NCBI RefSeq assembly: GCF_013466985.1
Contig: NZ_CP059164.1
Location: 4,411,001-4,475,000 of the forward strand
Length of the DNA: 64,000 bases
Reading direction: 5' to 3'
Source of the DNA: Nocardioides ungokensis
GTDB taxonomy: Bacteria > Actinomycetota > Actinomycetes > Propionibacteriales > Nocardioidaceae
Positions 47,033 through 56,596 of this stretch are shown here, in pieces. Position 1 is the first letter of the stretch. Each line of letters opens with the position of its first letter. The notes under the pieces are model-generated. The model ran no database searches. It was not told the origin of the DNA and saw only the letters and a list, made by a program, of their open reading frames with translations. The position numbers and the translations under genes are program-made.

Positions 47033-48561
47033 ATGACGAGACGACTGCTCCATGCCTGGTTCGGCGTGCTCGCGACCATCGTCGGGGTCGCGGCCGGACA
47101 CCTGGTCGCCTCGCTCACCGAGCCTGCGGCGTCACCCGTGCTGGCGGTCGGCTCCACGGTCATCGACCTGACCCCCACCCCGCTCAAGGAGTGGGCGATC
47201 GCCCACTTCGGCACCAACGACAAGACGGTCCTGGTCGGCTCGGTCCTCGTGGGCGTGCTGCTGCTCGCGGCGGTCGCGGGCCTGCTGACCCTGCGTCGCT
47301 TCGCCTACGGCGCCGGGCTGCTGGTGGTCCTGGTGGCGGTCGCCGGCGCGGCCGCCCTGAGCCGGCCGACGGCCGGGTTCGCCGACCTGGTGCCCAGCAT
47401 CGCCGCCGCTGTCACCGGCGTCGCCGCGCTCGCCTGGCTGGTCCGCGCCGCCCCGGACCGGACCCCGGACCGCACCCCGGCCGAGGACCCCGGGACCGGC
47501 ACCGGCCGCCGCGGCCTCCTCGTCGCGAGCGGCGCCCTCGCGGCGGCCGCCGTGGTGATGGGCGGGGCCGGCCGCTGGATCACCTCCTACCGGACCCGCC
47601 CGGAGAACGTCGACCTGCCCGCGGCCGCCGACCCCGCCCCGGTCTTCCCGGCCGGGCTCGACGACAAGGTCCCCGGCATCACGGCGTTCCGGACCCGCAA
47701 CGGCGACTTCTACCGCGTCGACACCCGGCTCACGCTCCCCATCGTCAGCCTCGGCGGCTGGAGCCTGACGATCGACGGTGACGTCGACCGTGAGGTGAGC
47801 TTCAGCTTCGACGACCTCCTGGCCATGGACCTGATCGAGCGCGACATCACGCTCACGTGCGTCTCCAACGACATCGGTGGCAGGTACGTCGGGGCCGCAC
47901 GCTGGCTCGGCGTACCTCTCAAGGACCTGCTCGACCGGGCCGGCATCGGGAACACCAAGGCCGACCAGATCCTCAGCACCGACGTGGACGGGATGACCAT
48001 CAGCACCCCGCTCGACCTCGCGACCGACGGCCGCGACGCGATGATCGCCGTCGGCATGAACGGCGAGGCGCTGCCGCAGGAGCACGGCTTCCCCGCCCGC
48101 ATGGTCGTCCCCGGCCTCTACGGCTTCGTGAGCGCCACCAAGTGGATCACCCGGATGACGCTGACGACCTACGCCGAGAAGGACGCCTACTGGACCCAGC
48201 GCGACTGGGCGACGGACGCCCCGATCAAGCTCTCCAGCCGGATCGACACCCCAAGCCGCTGTCCACGATCGACGCCGGCCGCACAGTCATCGGCGGCGTC
48301 GCCTGGGCGCAGCACGAGGGGGGCGTGGCGAAGGTCGAGGTCCGCATCGACGGTGGTGGCTGGGAGGAGGCACGGCTCGGCCCTTCGGCGGGCCAGGACT
48401 ACTGGCGCCAGTGGTACCTGCCGTGGAGCGCCGAGAAGGGCCAGCACACGCTGGCCGTCCGCGCCGTCGACGGCCGCAAGGAGGAGCAGACGGCCGCGCG
48501 GGCGACGCCGTTCCCGGACGGCTCCAGCGGCATCCAGTCGATCGTCGTCACGGTCTCCTAG
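47033..48561 (+). CDS. Membrane-anchored molybdopterin-dependent (sulfite-oxidase-family) oxidoreductase, one frameshift
   Basis: About 509 residues. Residues 1-~190 contain four to five hydrophobic helices (VLVGSVLVGVLLLAAVAGLL; GLLVASGALAAAAVVMGG). The molybdopterin domain follows, with the Mo-ligating Cys in ITLTCVSNDIGGRYVGAARW and conserved FPARMVVPGLYGFVSATKW. The C-terminal dimerisation domain resumes as KPLSTIDAGRTVIGGVAWA after a break at 48248-48254, where one C of a run is missing (DTP-KPLST). No heme domain is present. Its electron acceptor and substrate are unknown. It lies upstream of the sigK locus. Confidence 0.85.
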
Positions 48562-48567
48562 GCACCG

Positions 48568-48918
48568 CTACGCCTGACGCGCCGGGCTGTCGACCGGCGG
48601 CTGGTAGAGCGAGGCCGACTCGTGCGCGCGGGCCATCGCGGAGATGCCCTGGTCGATGGTCAGCAGCGGGGTCGTACGGAACGACTTCACGGCCCCACCC
48701 GCGGTCGCGGCGAGCGAGAACGCGGCGGCTCCCTCGGGGGTCGAGAAGTCGGCGATGCCGACCAGGTCGTAGTCGCCGAACGCGTAGAACAGGCTCTCGA
48801 TGCGTCCGCCGCACGAGTCGACGAGCGGCTCGATCCGGTCGAGCACGTTGGCCTGGTCCCGGACCTGCTTGGCCCAGGACTCGGGGGTGTAGGCGACTTC
48901 CAGGAGGTACTGCGCCAT
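48568..48918 (-). CDS. GYD-domain protein
   Basis: Protein of 116 residues. MAQYLLEVAYTPESWAKQVR and the FYAFGDYDLVGIADF motif (GYD-like), followed by an amphipathic helix, give the small ferredoxin-like fold of the GYD family, distantly related to Lrp/AsnC ligand domains. Function is unknown. An AGGAG site precedes the ATG by 8 nt. It converges with the molybdopterin oxidoreductase, 6 bp apart. Confidence 0.75.
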   Translation of the reverse strand: MAQYLLEVAYTPESWAKQVRDQANVLDRIEPLVDSCGGRIESLFYAFGDYDLVGIADFSTPEGAAAFSLAATAGGAVKSFRTTPLLTIDQGISAMARAHESASLYQPPVDSPARQA

Positions 48919-49144
48919 GACGGGGCTCCTCGAGCGGTGGGGGTGCGGCCGGGCTCCTGATCGCCCACGGCCGTCCCTGTCGAGCCTTCGCCGGGCCCCG
49001 CGCAGCAGCCAGAGGCGAAGTGCCGCGTCCCGTGGGGACCTCTGGGCGAACCGCCCGTCGAGGAAAATTCGGGATCGGACCAAATCCGCCCGCTGCCCGG
49101 CGGCGAACACCTCCCGTAAGCCACACAATCGGAAGGTCACCCTC

Positions 49145-49779
49145 ATGAAGCGCACCAACGCCCGCCGCGCCGCCGGAATCGCCGCCCTGGCCCTCACCGT
49201 TCCGTTCGGCCTCGCGGCCTGCGGCAGTGACGACTCGAGCAACGCGGCCACCGACACGGGCTCGAAGTCCCGAGCATGGCGAAGAGCTCGGACTCCTCGA
49301 TGGACGCCGGCGCCCAGACCTTCGGTCCTGGCTGCTCGGCCATCCCGAGCTCGGGTGGCGGCTCGTTCAACGGCATGGCCACCGCCCCGGTCGCCTCGGC
49401 CGCCAGCGCCAACCCGCTGCTGAAGACCCTGGTCGCCGCGGTGACCAAGGCCGGCCTCGTCGACACCCTGAACTCCGCCGACGCGCTCACCGTGTTCGCG
49501 CCGACCGACGACGCGTTCGCCAAGATCCCGTCCAAGGACCTCAACGCGGTCCTCAAGGACAAGGCCACGCTGACCAAGATCCTGACCCACCACGTGATCG
49601 CCGGCCAGCTCAGCCCCGACCAGATCGACGGCACCCACGACACGCTCGCCAAGGACCAGGTCACGGTCAAGGGCGACACGAGCGGCATGACCGTGGACGG
49701 CGCCAAGGTCCTGTGCGGCAACATCCCGACGGCCAACGCGACGGTGTACGTCATCGACTCCGTCCTGATGCCCTCCTGA
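49145..49779 (+). CDS. Fasciclin-domain lipoprotein (MPT83/MPT70-like), one frameshift
   Basis: About 211 residues. A signal peptide ends in a lipobox (GLAACGSD, lipidated Cys about 26). A short low-complexity linker precedes the fasciclin domain (GLVDTLNSADALTVFAPTDD, AFAKIPSKDLNAVLKDKATL, ILTHHVIAGQL). The frame breaks near 49272-49277, where one C of a run is missing. In mycobacteria MPT83 and MPT70 are the main SigK-dependent proteins. Here the gene lies directly upstream of sigK, with 39 bp between, so a shared SigK promoter upstream is likely. It is secreted to the outer membrane face of the cell envelope. Confidence 0.85.
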
Positions 49780-49818
49780 CCGGTTTACCTTTCAGGTGAG
49801 TGCGCAAGGATCATCACT

Positions 49819-50424
49819 GTGGACCAGATCCGGCCCGTGAGCCCCGGCGCCTCCTCCTCGGAGGGGGCACCGGGGGCTCCCGCGCTCGGCGAGCTGCTCA
49901 GGCTCTCGAGTCGCGGAGACCAGGGCGCCTTCGCCGCGTTGTACGACGCGACCTCCCGCCGCGCCTACGGGCTCGCCCTGCGGGTGGTGCGTGACCCGGC
50001 CCAGGCCGAGGAGGTCACCCAGGAGGCCTACCTCGACATCTGGCGGACCGCCTCGCGGTTCGACCCGGACCGCGGGAGCGCCCTGTCCTGGGTGCTGACG
50101 ATCGTGCACCGCAAGGCGGTCGACCGGGTCCGGTCGGCCGAGGCCGCGTCCCGACGGGACGTGACCTACCACCAGGAGAACCAGCCGGTCGATCACGACT
50201 CCACGGCCGAGGCCGCCGAGGCCTCGCTCGAGGCGCGCCGGGTCCGGGGGGCGCTGCAGAACCTCACCGAGGTGCAGCGTGAGGCCCTGGAGCTGGCCTA
50301 CTTCGGGGGGTACTCACACACGGAGGTGGCGACGATGCTGGACCTGCCGCTCGGCACCGCCAAGACCCGGATCCGGGACGGATTGATCAGACTACGAGAC
50401 GCGATGGGAGTGGGAGCGGCATGA
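49819..50424 (+). CDS. sigK: ECF sigma factor SigK
   Basis: Protein of 201 residues. Region 2 is GDQGAFAALYDATSRRAYGL … VTQEAYLDIWRTASRF, and region 4 is LELAYFGGYSHTEVATMLDL with TAKTRIRDGLIRLRDAM. The gene is followed by an RskA-type anti-sigma, then FAD oxidoreductase-DUF1365, cyclopropane synthase and DUF1295 genes, the same set found at mycobacterial sigK (Rv0444c-Rv0449c). GTG start; an ATGA overlap links it to rskA. Likely response: redox state sensed through RskA. Confidence 0.9.
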   Translation: MDQIRPVSPGASSSEGAPGAPALGELLRLSSRGDQGAFAALYDATSRRAYGLALRVVRDPAQAEEVTQEAYLDIWRTASRFDPDRGSALSWVLTIVHRKAVDRVRSAEAASRRDVTYHQENQPVDHDSTAEAAEASLEARRVRGALQNLTEVQREALELAYFGGYSHTEVATMLDLPLGTAKTRIRDGLIRLRDAMGVGAA

Positions 50425-51166
50425 CCAGCGACATCCACGCGCTGTCCGGCGCCTACGCCATCGATGCCCTCGACGACATCGAGCGGGCCCGGTTCGAGCG
50501 CCACCTCGCCGAGTGCGGCGAGTGCCGGGCCGAGGTCGACAGCCTCCGCGAGGCCGCCGGCCTGCTCCCGAGACGACCACCGCCGAGCCTCCGGGCGCCC
50601 TGCGCGACCGCATCCTCGCCGAAGTCGCCACCGTGCGGCCCCTCCCCCCGATCGTTCGCGCGGCCGACAGCGAGCCGTCTGCGGAGCCCGGTGGCTCCCG
50701 CAGCCGGCGCCGCTGGCTCGCGCCGCTGGTCGCCGCGGCGGCCGTCGTGGCCGTCCTCGGCGCCGGTGGCGTCGCGTGGCACCCGTGGACCGACGAGTCC
50801 GGCCAGGGTCCGGTCACCAGCGCGGCCGACCGGGTCCGCAACGCGCCCGACGCGGTGACGGTGACCCGCAAGGTCGACGGGGGCGAGGCGACGATCATCG
50901 CCTCCAGGTCGTTGAACCAGCTCGTCGTGAGCACCGAGGGCCTGCCCCCGCTGCCCGCCGGGAAGGTCTACGAGATGTGGCTCAATGACGCCGACAAGGG
51001 CATGGTGCCGGTCCCCGGCGGCCTGATGACCGCCGCCGACTCCACCGTCGTCCTCGACGGGAACGTCTCGCACGCCACCGGCGCCGGGATCACCGTCGAG
51101 CCCGCCGGCGGCTCCAAGGTCCCCACCTCCGATCCTGTCGCCCTCTTCAACCTCGAGAACGCCTGA
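50421..51166 (+). CDS. rskA: Anti-sigma-K factor RskA, one frameshift
   Basis: About 248 residues. The N-terminal anti-sigma domain has the zinc-type ERHLAECGECRAEVD (HxxxCxxC). A membrane helix follows (WLAPLVAAAAVVAVLGAGG), then an external domain (LVVSTEGLPPLPAGKVYEMW) as in RskA. The frame is broken near 50568-50573 (AGLLP, then ETTTAEPPGALRDRI): one C of a run is missing. If that were a real mutation, SigK would be constitutively free; I think it is a sequence error. Its stop overlaps the next ATG. Confidence 0.88.
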
Positions 51167-53157
51167 TGCGGACCACTGCTCCCCGCCGGGTCGCCGTCAT
51201 CGGATCCGGGGTCGCCGGCCTGACCGCTGCCCACGTCGCGGCACGGGCCGCCCACGTGACCCTCTACGAGGCCGACGAGCGGCTCGGCGGGCACGCCGAC
51301 ACGCACCTCGTCGACGGCGCGGACGGCCCGCTCGCGATCGACACCGGCTTCATCGTCCACAACGAGCGCACCTACCCGACCCTGCTGCGCCTCTTCGCCG
51401 AGCTCGGCGTCGAGACCCAGGACTCCGACATGTCGATGTCGATCCGCGACGACGACTCCGGTCTGGAGTGGGCCGGAGCGCTCGGCCGCCGCGGTATTTT
51501 CCCGACCCGCGACAACCTGTCCCGGCCGGCCTACCTGCGGATGCTCACCGAGATCCCGCGCTTCCACCGGCGCGCCCGCCGTCTGCTGGCGACCGACGGG
51601 GAGGACGTGACGCTGCGGGAGTTCCTGCACGCGGGCGGATTCACGGCGTACTTCACCCGCCACTTCATGGAGCCCGTGGTCGCGGCCGTCTGGTCGTGCG
51701 ACCCGGGGCTGGCGCTCGACTACCCGGCGCGCTACCTCTTCGCGTTCCTCCAGCACCACGGCATGCTGCAGGTCTTCGGCTCGCCGCAGTGGCGCACGGT
51801 CACCGGCGGCTCGCGGACCTACGTCGAGCGCGTCGCGGCCGGGCTGCAGGAGGTCCGCACCGGCACCAAGGTCACCTCGGTCCTCGAGACCCCGACCGGG
51901 GTCGAGGTCACCGACGGCAACGGCGAGGTGGCGACGTACGACGCGGTCGTGGTCGCCACGCACCCGGGCCACGCGCTGGCGATGCTGGCCGAGCCGACCG
52001 GCGAGCAGCGCGAGGTCCTCGGCGCGATGCCGTACTCGGCCAACACCGCGCTGCTGCACACGGACACCTCGCTGATGCCGCGCGCCCGCAACGCCTGGGC
52101 GTCGTGGAACTTCCTGCGCCCCCGCGAGGCCCTCGGCCACGTGACGGTCACCTACGACCTGACCCGCCTGCAGCGGCTCGGCACCGACACCCGCTACCTC
52201 GTCACGCTCGGTGGCGAGCACCTCGTCGACCCCGCCACCGTGCTGGACCGGATGGAGTACGAGCACCCGCTCTACACCCCCGAGTCGGTCGCCGCCCAGC
52301 GCCGGCTGCCCGGGATCGGCACCGACCGGCTCGCCTTCGCCGGCGCCTACCACGGCTGGGGCTTCCACGAGGACGGCGCGCGCTCCGGCGTCGAGGCGGC
52401 CGAGCGGCTCGGTCTCACGTGGGCCGACGCCCCGGCGGCTCGTGCGACCACCGGCGTGTACGCGACGACGATCCGGCACACCCGGCGCACGCCGTTCCGG
52501 CGCACCTTCGAGCACAAGTCGCACACCTGGCTCGTCGACCTCGACGAGCTGCCCGACCACGGGCTGCTGGCCAGGTTCGAGGGACGCGACCACCTCGGCG
52601 ACCCGGGCCGCTCGATCCGCGCCAACCTCGACGCCTTCCTGGCCGACCACGGGCTCGCGGCCGAGCGGGTGCTGATGGCGGCGCACCCGCGCGCCTTCGG
52701 CCACTGCTTCAACCCGATCAGCGTGTTCTGGTGCTTCGCCGCCGACGGCGACCTCGCCGCCACCGTGGTCGAGGTGCACAACACCTACGGCGACCGGCAC
52801 GCCTACCTGGTGCACCCCGACGAGCGGGGCCGCGCAACCACGGAGAAGGCGATGTACGTCTCGCCCTTCCACGGCACCGACGGCACCTACGACCTCACCG
52901 TCCCCGTCCCGGACGAGCGCCTGCACGTCGCCGTCGCGCTGCGCACCGACGACGGCGCGGTCTTCACCGCGTCCCTCACCGGCCTGCGCACCGGCACCGG
53001 GCGCCGCGGCACCCGGGTCCAGGCCCGGACCCAGGCGCTGCGCGCCGCCCCCGCCGCCCTGCGCGGCTCGTTCCTCATCCGCGCCCACGGCATCTGGCTG
53101 TGGGCGCGCCGACTGCCGGTGCAGCCACGGCCGCACCACCACCAGGAAGGTGTCTGA
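51166..53157 (+). CDS. FAD-dependent amine oxidase-like protein fused to DUF1365
   Basis: Single frame of 663 residues. Residues 1-~428 form a Rossmann FAD oxidoreductase (VAVIGSGVAGLTAAHVAAR, EADERLGGHADTH, C-terminal FAGAYHGWGFHEDGARSG). Residues ~432-663 are DUF1365 (SHTWLVDLDELPDHGLLARF; HPRAFGHCFNPISVFWCF; NTYGDRHAYLV). In mycobacteria these are two adjacent genes (Rv0449c and Rv0448c). The join at ~52430-52445 is continuous, but this stretch of sequence has indels in neighbours, so the fusion needs confirmation. Both parts are probably involved in modifying membrane lipids with the downstream methyltransferases. ATG overlaps the rskA stop. Confidence 0.85.
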   Translation: MRTTAPRRVAVIGSGVAGLTAAHVAARAAHVTLYEADERLGGHADTHLVDGADGPLAIDTGFIVHNERTYPTLLRLFAELGVETQDSDMSMSIRDDDSGLEWAGALGRRGIFPTRDNLSRPAYLRMLTEIPRFHRRARRLLATDGEDVTLREFLHAGGFTAYFTRHFMEPVVAAVWSCDPGLALDYPARYLFAFLQHHGMLQVFGSPQWRTVTGGSRTYVERVAAGLQEVRTGTKVTSVLETPTGVEVTDGNGEVATYDAVVVATHPGHALAMLAEPTGEQREVLGAMPYSANTALLHTDTSLMPRARNAWASWNFLRPREALGHVTVTYDLTRLQRLGTDTRYLVTLGGEHLVDPATVLDRMEYEHPLYTPESVAAQRRLPGIGTDRLAFAGAYHGWGFHEDGARSGVEAAERLGLTWADAPAARATTGVYATTIRHTRRTPFRRTFEHKSHTWLVDLDELPDHGLLARFEGRDHLGDPGRSIRANLDAFLADHGLAAERVLMAAHPRAFGHCFNPISVFWCFAADGDLAATVVEVHNTYGDRHAYLVHPDERGRATTEKAMYVSPFHGTDGTYDLTVPVPDERLHVAVALRTDDGAVFTASLTGLRTGTGRRGTRVQARTQALRAAPAALRGSFLIRAHGIWLWARRLPVQPRPHHHQEGV

Positions 53158-53159
53158 GC

Positions 53160-54464
53160 ATGACCCTGACCCCGACCCGCCTCGAGGCCGCCACCTGGCC
53201 GGACCTCGCGACCGTCCCGACGGGTCCGCGTGCCGCCGTCTCCGCGAAGGTCGCCCGGCAGCTCTTCATCTCCGCGGTACGCCGCCTCCCCGTGACCGTG
53301 GTACTGGTGACCGGCTCGACCACGGGCGACCCCTCCGACGGCCACACCGCGGCGTACGGGCGCGGCGGCCCGGTGATGACCGTGCACCGCCCCGACGAGT
53401 TCTTCGCCCGGGTGGGACGCCAGGGCCTGATCGGCTTCGGCGAGTCCTACCTGACCGGCGCCTGGGACGCCGAGGACCTGTCGGGCTTCCTCACCGTGCT
53501 GGCCGCCGAGATCCAGCACCTGGTCCCCGACGCGCTGCAGCGGCTGCGCGCGGTCGTCGTCCCCCGGACGCCGAGGCGGCACCGCAACACCCAGCGCAAC
53601 ACCCGCGGCAACATCGCCCACCACTACGACCTGTCCAACGACCTCTTCCAGCTGTTCCTGGACCCGGGGCTGAGCTACTCCTCGGCGCTCTTCCCCACCG
53701 GGAGCGACGGTGGGATCGACGGCGGGATCGACGGGCAGGCGGACCTGCGCGAGGCCCAGACCCGCAAGATCGAGCGGCTGCTCGACCAGGCCGACGTCGG
53801 TGAGGGGACGCGCGTGCTGGAGATCGGCTCCGGCTGGGGCGAGCTCGCCATCCACGCCGCCCGACGCGGCGCCCGGGTGCACACGATCACGTTGTCGAGC
53901 GAGCAGAAGGCGCTCGCCGACGAGCGGATCGCCGCGGCCGGGCTCAGCCACCTCGTCGAGGTCGAGCTCTGCGACTACCGCGAGGTGACGGGGAGCTACG
54001 ACGCAGTCCTCTCGGTCGAGATGATCGAGGCGGTCGGCCACCAGTACTGGTCGACATACTTCGAGACGATCGACCGGGTGCTCGCGCCCGGCGGCAAGGT
54101 CGCGATCCAGGCGATCACGATGCCGCACGACCGGATGCTGGCGACCCGCAACACCTACACGTGGATCAACAAGTACATCTTCCCGGGCGGCTTCCTGCCC
54201 TCGGTCGAGGTGATCGACCAGATCACCCGCCGCCGCACCGGCCTGCGGATCACCGACCGGCTCTCGATGGGCGCCCACTACGCCGAGACGCTGCGGCGTT
54301 GGGACGACGCGTTCCTCGCGGCCTCCGAGCAGGTGCGCGCGCTCGGCTTCGACGAGACGTTCCGCCGGATGTGGCACTTCTACCTGGAGTACTCCCGTGC
54401 CGGCTTCGCCTCCGGCTACATCGACGTCAACCAGCTGACCTTCGCCCGACCGGAGGACCTGTGA
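53160..54464 (+). CDS. Cyclopropane-fatty-acid synthase-family methyltransferase 1 (UfaA1-like)
   Basis: Protein of 434 residues. An N-terminal domain of ~150 residues precedes the SAM-dependent methyltransferase. Motifs are NIAHHYDLSNDLFQLFLDPG, the SAM-binding VLEIGSGWGELAIHAARRG, and SVEMIEAVGHQYWSTYFETI with the usual Glu. An insertion DGGIDGGIDGQAD (tandem 12-bp repeat near 53710-53740) lies before SAM motif I. By family it adds a methylene bridge or a methyl group to phospholipid acyl chains. GGAAGG lies before the ATG at 53160. It is the Rv0447c counterpart. Confidence 0.88.
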   Translation: MTLTPTRLEAATWPDLATVPTGPRAAVSAKVARQLFISAVRRLPVTVVLVTGSTTGDPSDGHTAAYGRGGPVMTVHRPDEFFARVGRQGLIGFGESYLTGAWDAEDLSGFLTVLAAEIQHLVPDALQRLRAVVVPRTPRRHRNTQRNTRGNIAHHYDLSNDLFQLFLDPGLSYSSALFPTGSDGGIDGGIDGQADLREAQTRKIERLLDQADVGEGTRVLEIGSGWGELAIHAARRGARVHTITLSSEQKALADERIAAAGLSHLVEVELCDYREVTGSYDAVLSVEMIEAVGHQYWSTYFETIDRVLAPGGKVAIQAITMPHDRMLATRNTYTWINKYIFPGGFLPSVEVIDQITRRRTGLRITDRLSMGAHYAETLRRWDDAFLAASEQVRALGFDETFRRMWHFYLEYSRAGFASGYIDVNQLTFARPEDL

Positions 54465-55778
54465 CCAGCACCGTCTCGACAGACCCGAGCACCCACGGCG
54501 GCACCCCCACCACCGACGGGGTGGCCGACCGTCTGGCGGAGGCCCTGCGCCCCTTCGTGGGCGGCGACCTGCCGGTGCGGCTGCGGGCCTGGGACGGCTC
54601 CGAGGCCGGCCCGGCGGGTGCGCCGGTGGTCGAGCTGCGCTCGCCCGACGCCGTACGCCGGCTGCTGTGGCACCCGGGGGAGCTCGGCGCCGCCCAGGCC
54701 TACGTCACCGGTGAGCTCGAGGTGCCGCGGGAGGACGAATGGGACCTCGACTCCGCCCTGACCCATGCGTTCTCGGTCGCCCGCGAGCGGGGACTGGCGG
54801 GGTCCCGACCCTCGGCGGCTGCGCTCGCGCAGGCGCTGCGCACGGCCCTCGGGCTCGGGCTGGTGGGCAGGCCGCCCGCTCCCCCGGCCTCCCAGGCCCG
54901 GATCCGGGGCCGCCTCCACAGCGCGCTGCGTGACCGGCGGGCGATCAGCCACCACTACGACCTCTCCAACGAGTTCTACTCGCTGATCCTCGAGGAGTCG
55001 ATGGCCTACTCCTGCGGCTACCACGAGTCGCCGGACGTGAGCCTGGAGCAGGCCCAGCGGGCCAAGCTCGACCTGGTTGCCGCAAGCTCGACCTCGGACC
55101 CGGCCGGACCCTGCTCGACGTGGGCTGCGGCTGGGGCTCGCTGTCGCTGCACGCGCCCAGCACTTCGGAGCGCAGGTCACCGGCGTGACGATCGCGGCCG
55201 AGCAGAAGAAGTTCATCGACGCCCGCATCGCCGAGCGCGGCCTGGGCGACCGGGTGGAGATCCGGCTGCAGGACTACCGCGAGGTCCCCGAGCGCGACCA
55301 CTTCGACGCGGTCGGCTCGATCGAGATGGGCGAGCACGTCGGCGAGAGGAACTACCCGACGTACGCCGAGGTGCTGCGCCGCTCGGTGCGCCCCGGGGGA
55401 CGGGTGCTGGTCCAGCAGATGTCCCGCACCGGCAAGTGGCCCGGCGGTGGCCCGTTCATCGAGTCGTTCATCGCGCCGGACATGTACATGCGGCCCGTCG
55501 GCGAGACCGTCGCGCACCTGGAGCGCGGGGGGCTCGAGGTGCGCGACGTCCACGCCCTGCGCGAGCACTACGTGCTGACGGTGGCGGGCTGGCTCGAGCG
55601 CTTCGAGGCCAACCTCGGCCGGCTCACCGACCTCGTGGGCGAGGAGGTCGTCCGCGTCTGGCGCCTCTACCTCGTCGGCGGGGCGATGGCCTTCCGCGAC
55701 GGCCGGATGGGCGTGGACCAGATCCTGATGGTGCGGCCCGGCAGGCCGCACGACCTGCCGCCCGTCCGGGGCTGGTGA
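54461..55778 (+). CDS. Cyclopropane-fatty-acid synthase-family methyltransferase 2, two frameshifts
   Basis: About 439 residues, paralogous to the preceding gene (ISHHYDLSNEFYSLILEESM, LLDVGCGWGSLSLHA, SIEMGEHVGERNYPTYAEVL). Two one-base losses, near 55078-55084 (before RKLDLGPGRT) and near 55153-55158 (HA-AQHFGAQVTGV), cut it into three frames. Both lie around the SAM-binding loop, yet all flanking motifs are conserved. GTG start overlaps the previous stop (GTGA). Two paralogues in a row suggest two steps, or different acyl positions, of lipid modification. Confidence 0.86.
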
Positions 55779-55779
55779 C

Positions 55780-56565
55780 GTGCTGACGGTCCTCGCGGTC
55801 GGGCTGCTGACCGCTGCGGTCGTGATGACCGTGACCGCGCTCATCGCCCGGGCGATCGGTCGGGTGGCGGTCGTGGACGTCGCCTGGGGACTCGGCTTCG
55901 TCGCGATCGCCGTCATCACCGCGCTCGTCGGCGACGGGGACGCGACCCGGCGGTGGCTGCTGCCGGTGCTGGTGGCGACGTGGGGTCTCCGTCTCGCCTG
56001 GCACATCCGCCGCCGGGCCGTGGGGGCCGGTGAGGACCCGCGTTACGAGCAGCTCCTGGGCGGCCCGGTCCGCGAGGTCGGCTTCGGGGTCGCAGTCCGC
56101 AAGGTGTTCGTGGTCCAGGGCGCGGCGATGTGGTTCATCTCCCTGCCCGTGCAGGTGGCCGCCGCCCGGCAGGTGTCCTGGTGGCCGGTCGTGGTGGCCG
56201 GCTGCGTCCTGTGGCTGGTCGGGGTCGTCTTCGAGGCCACCGGCGACGCGCAGCTCGCGGCGTACAAGAAGGACCCCGACCGCGGCCCGGTCATGGACCG
56301 CGGGCTGTGGGGCTGGACCCGCCACCCCAACTACTTCGGCGACGCCTGCGTGTGGTGGGGGCTGTGGCTCGCGGGCGGGCTCGCCTCCGGGTGGCTGCCG
56401 GGCCTGCTGACCGTGCTCGCGCCGGTGGCGATGACCTGGTTCCTGGTCTTCGCGACCGGGGCCCGCCTGCTCGAGCGCACGATGATGAAGCGGCCCGGCT
56501 ACCCCGAGTACGCCGCCCGCACCTCGATGTTCTTCCCGCTGCCGCCGAAGCGGGGCCGGGCCTGA
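55780..56565 (+). CDS. DUF1295 (steroid 5-alpha-reductase-like) membrane protein
   Basis: Protein of 261 residues with about six membrane helices (LAVGLLTAAVVMTVTALIAR; WWPVVVAGCVLWLVGVVF) and the diagnostic LWGWTRHPNYFGDACVWWGL. It corresponds to mycobacterial Rv0446c, completing the sigK-linked gene set. DUF1295 proteins resemble NADPH-dependent lipid double-bond reductases. With the CFA synthases it may reduce a methylenated chain to a methyl branch; this step is inferred. GTG start one base after the previous stop. Confidence 0.85.
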   Translation: MLTVLAVGLLTAAVVMTVTALIARAIGRVAVVDVAWGLGFVAIAVITALVGDGDATRRWLLPVLVATWGLRLAWHIRRRAVGAGEDPRYEQLLGGPVREVGFGVAVRKVFVVQGAAMWFISLPVQVAAARQVSWWPVVVAGCVLWLVGVVFEATGDAQLAAYKKDPDRGPVMDRGLWGWTRHPNYFGDACVWWGLWLAGGLASGWLPGLLTVLAPVAMTWFLVFATGARLLERTMMKRPGYPEYAARTSMFFPLPPKRGRA

Positions 56566-56596
56566 TCCACGCCGGCTCCGCGCTTCAATGGGGTGC

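Noticed and set aside
53700..53745. Tandem GGGATCGACGG repeats in the first CFA synthase gene
   Set aside because: Only two to three short units, in frame, coding for DGGIDGGIDGQ. A small loop expansion is enough to explain it.
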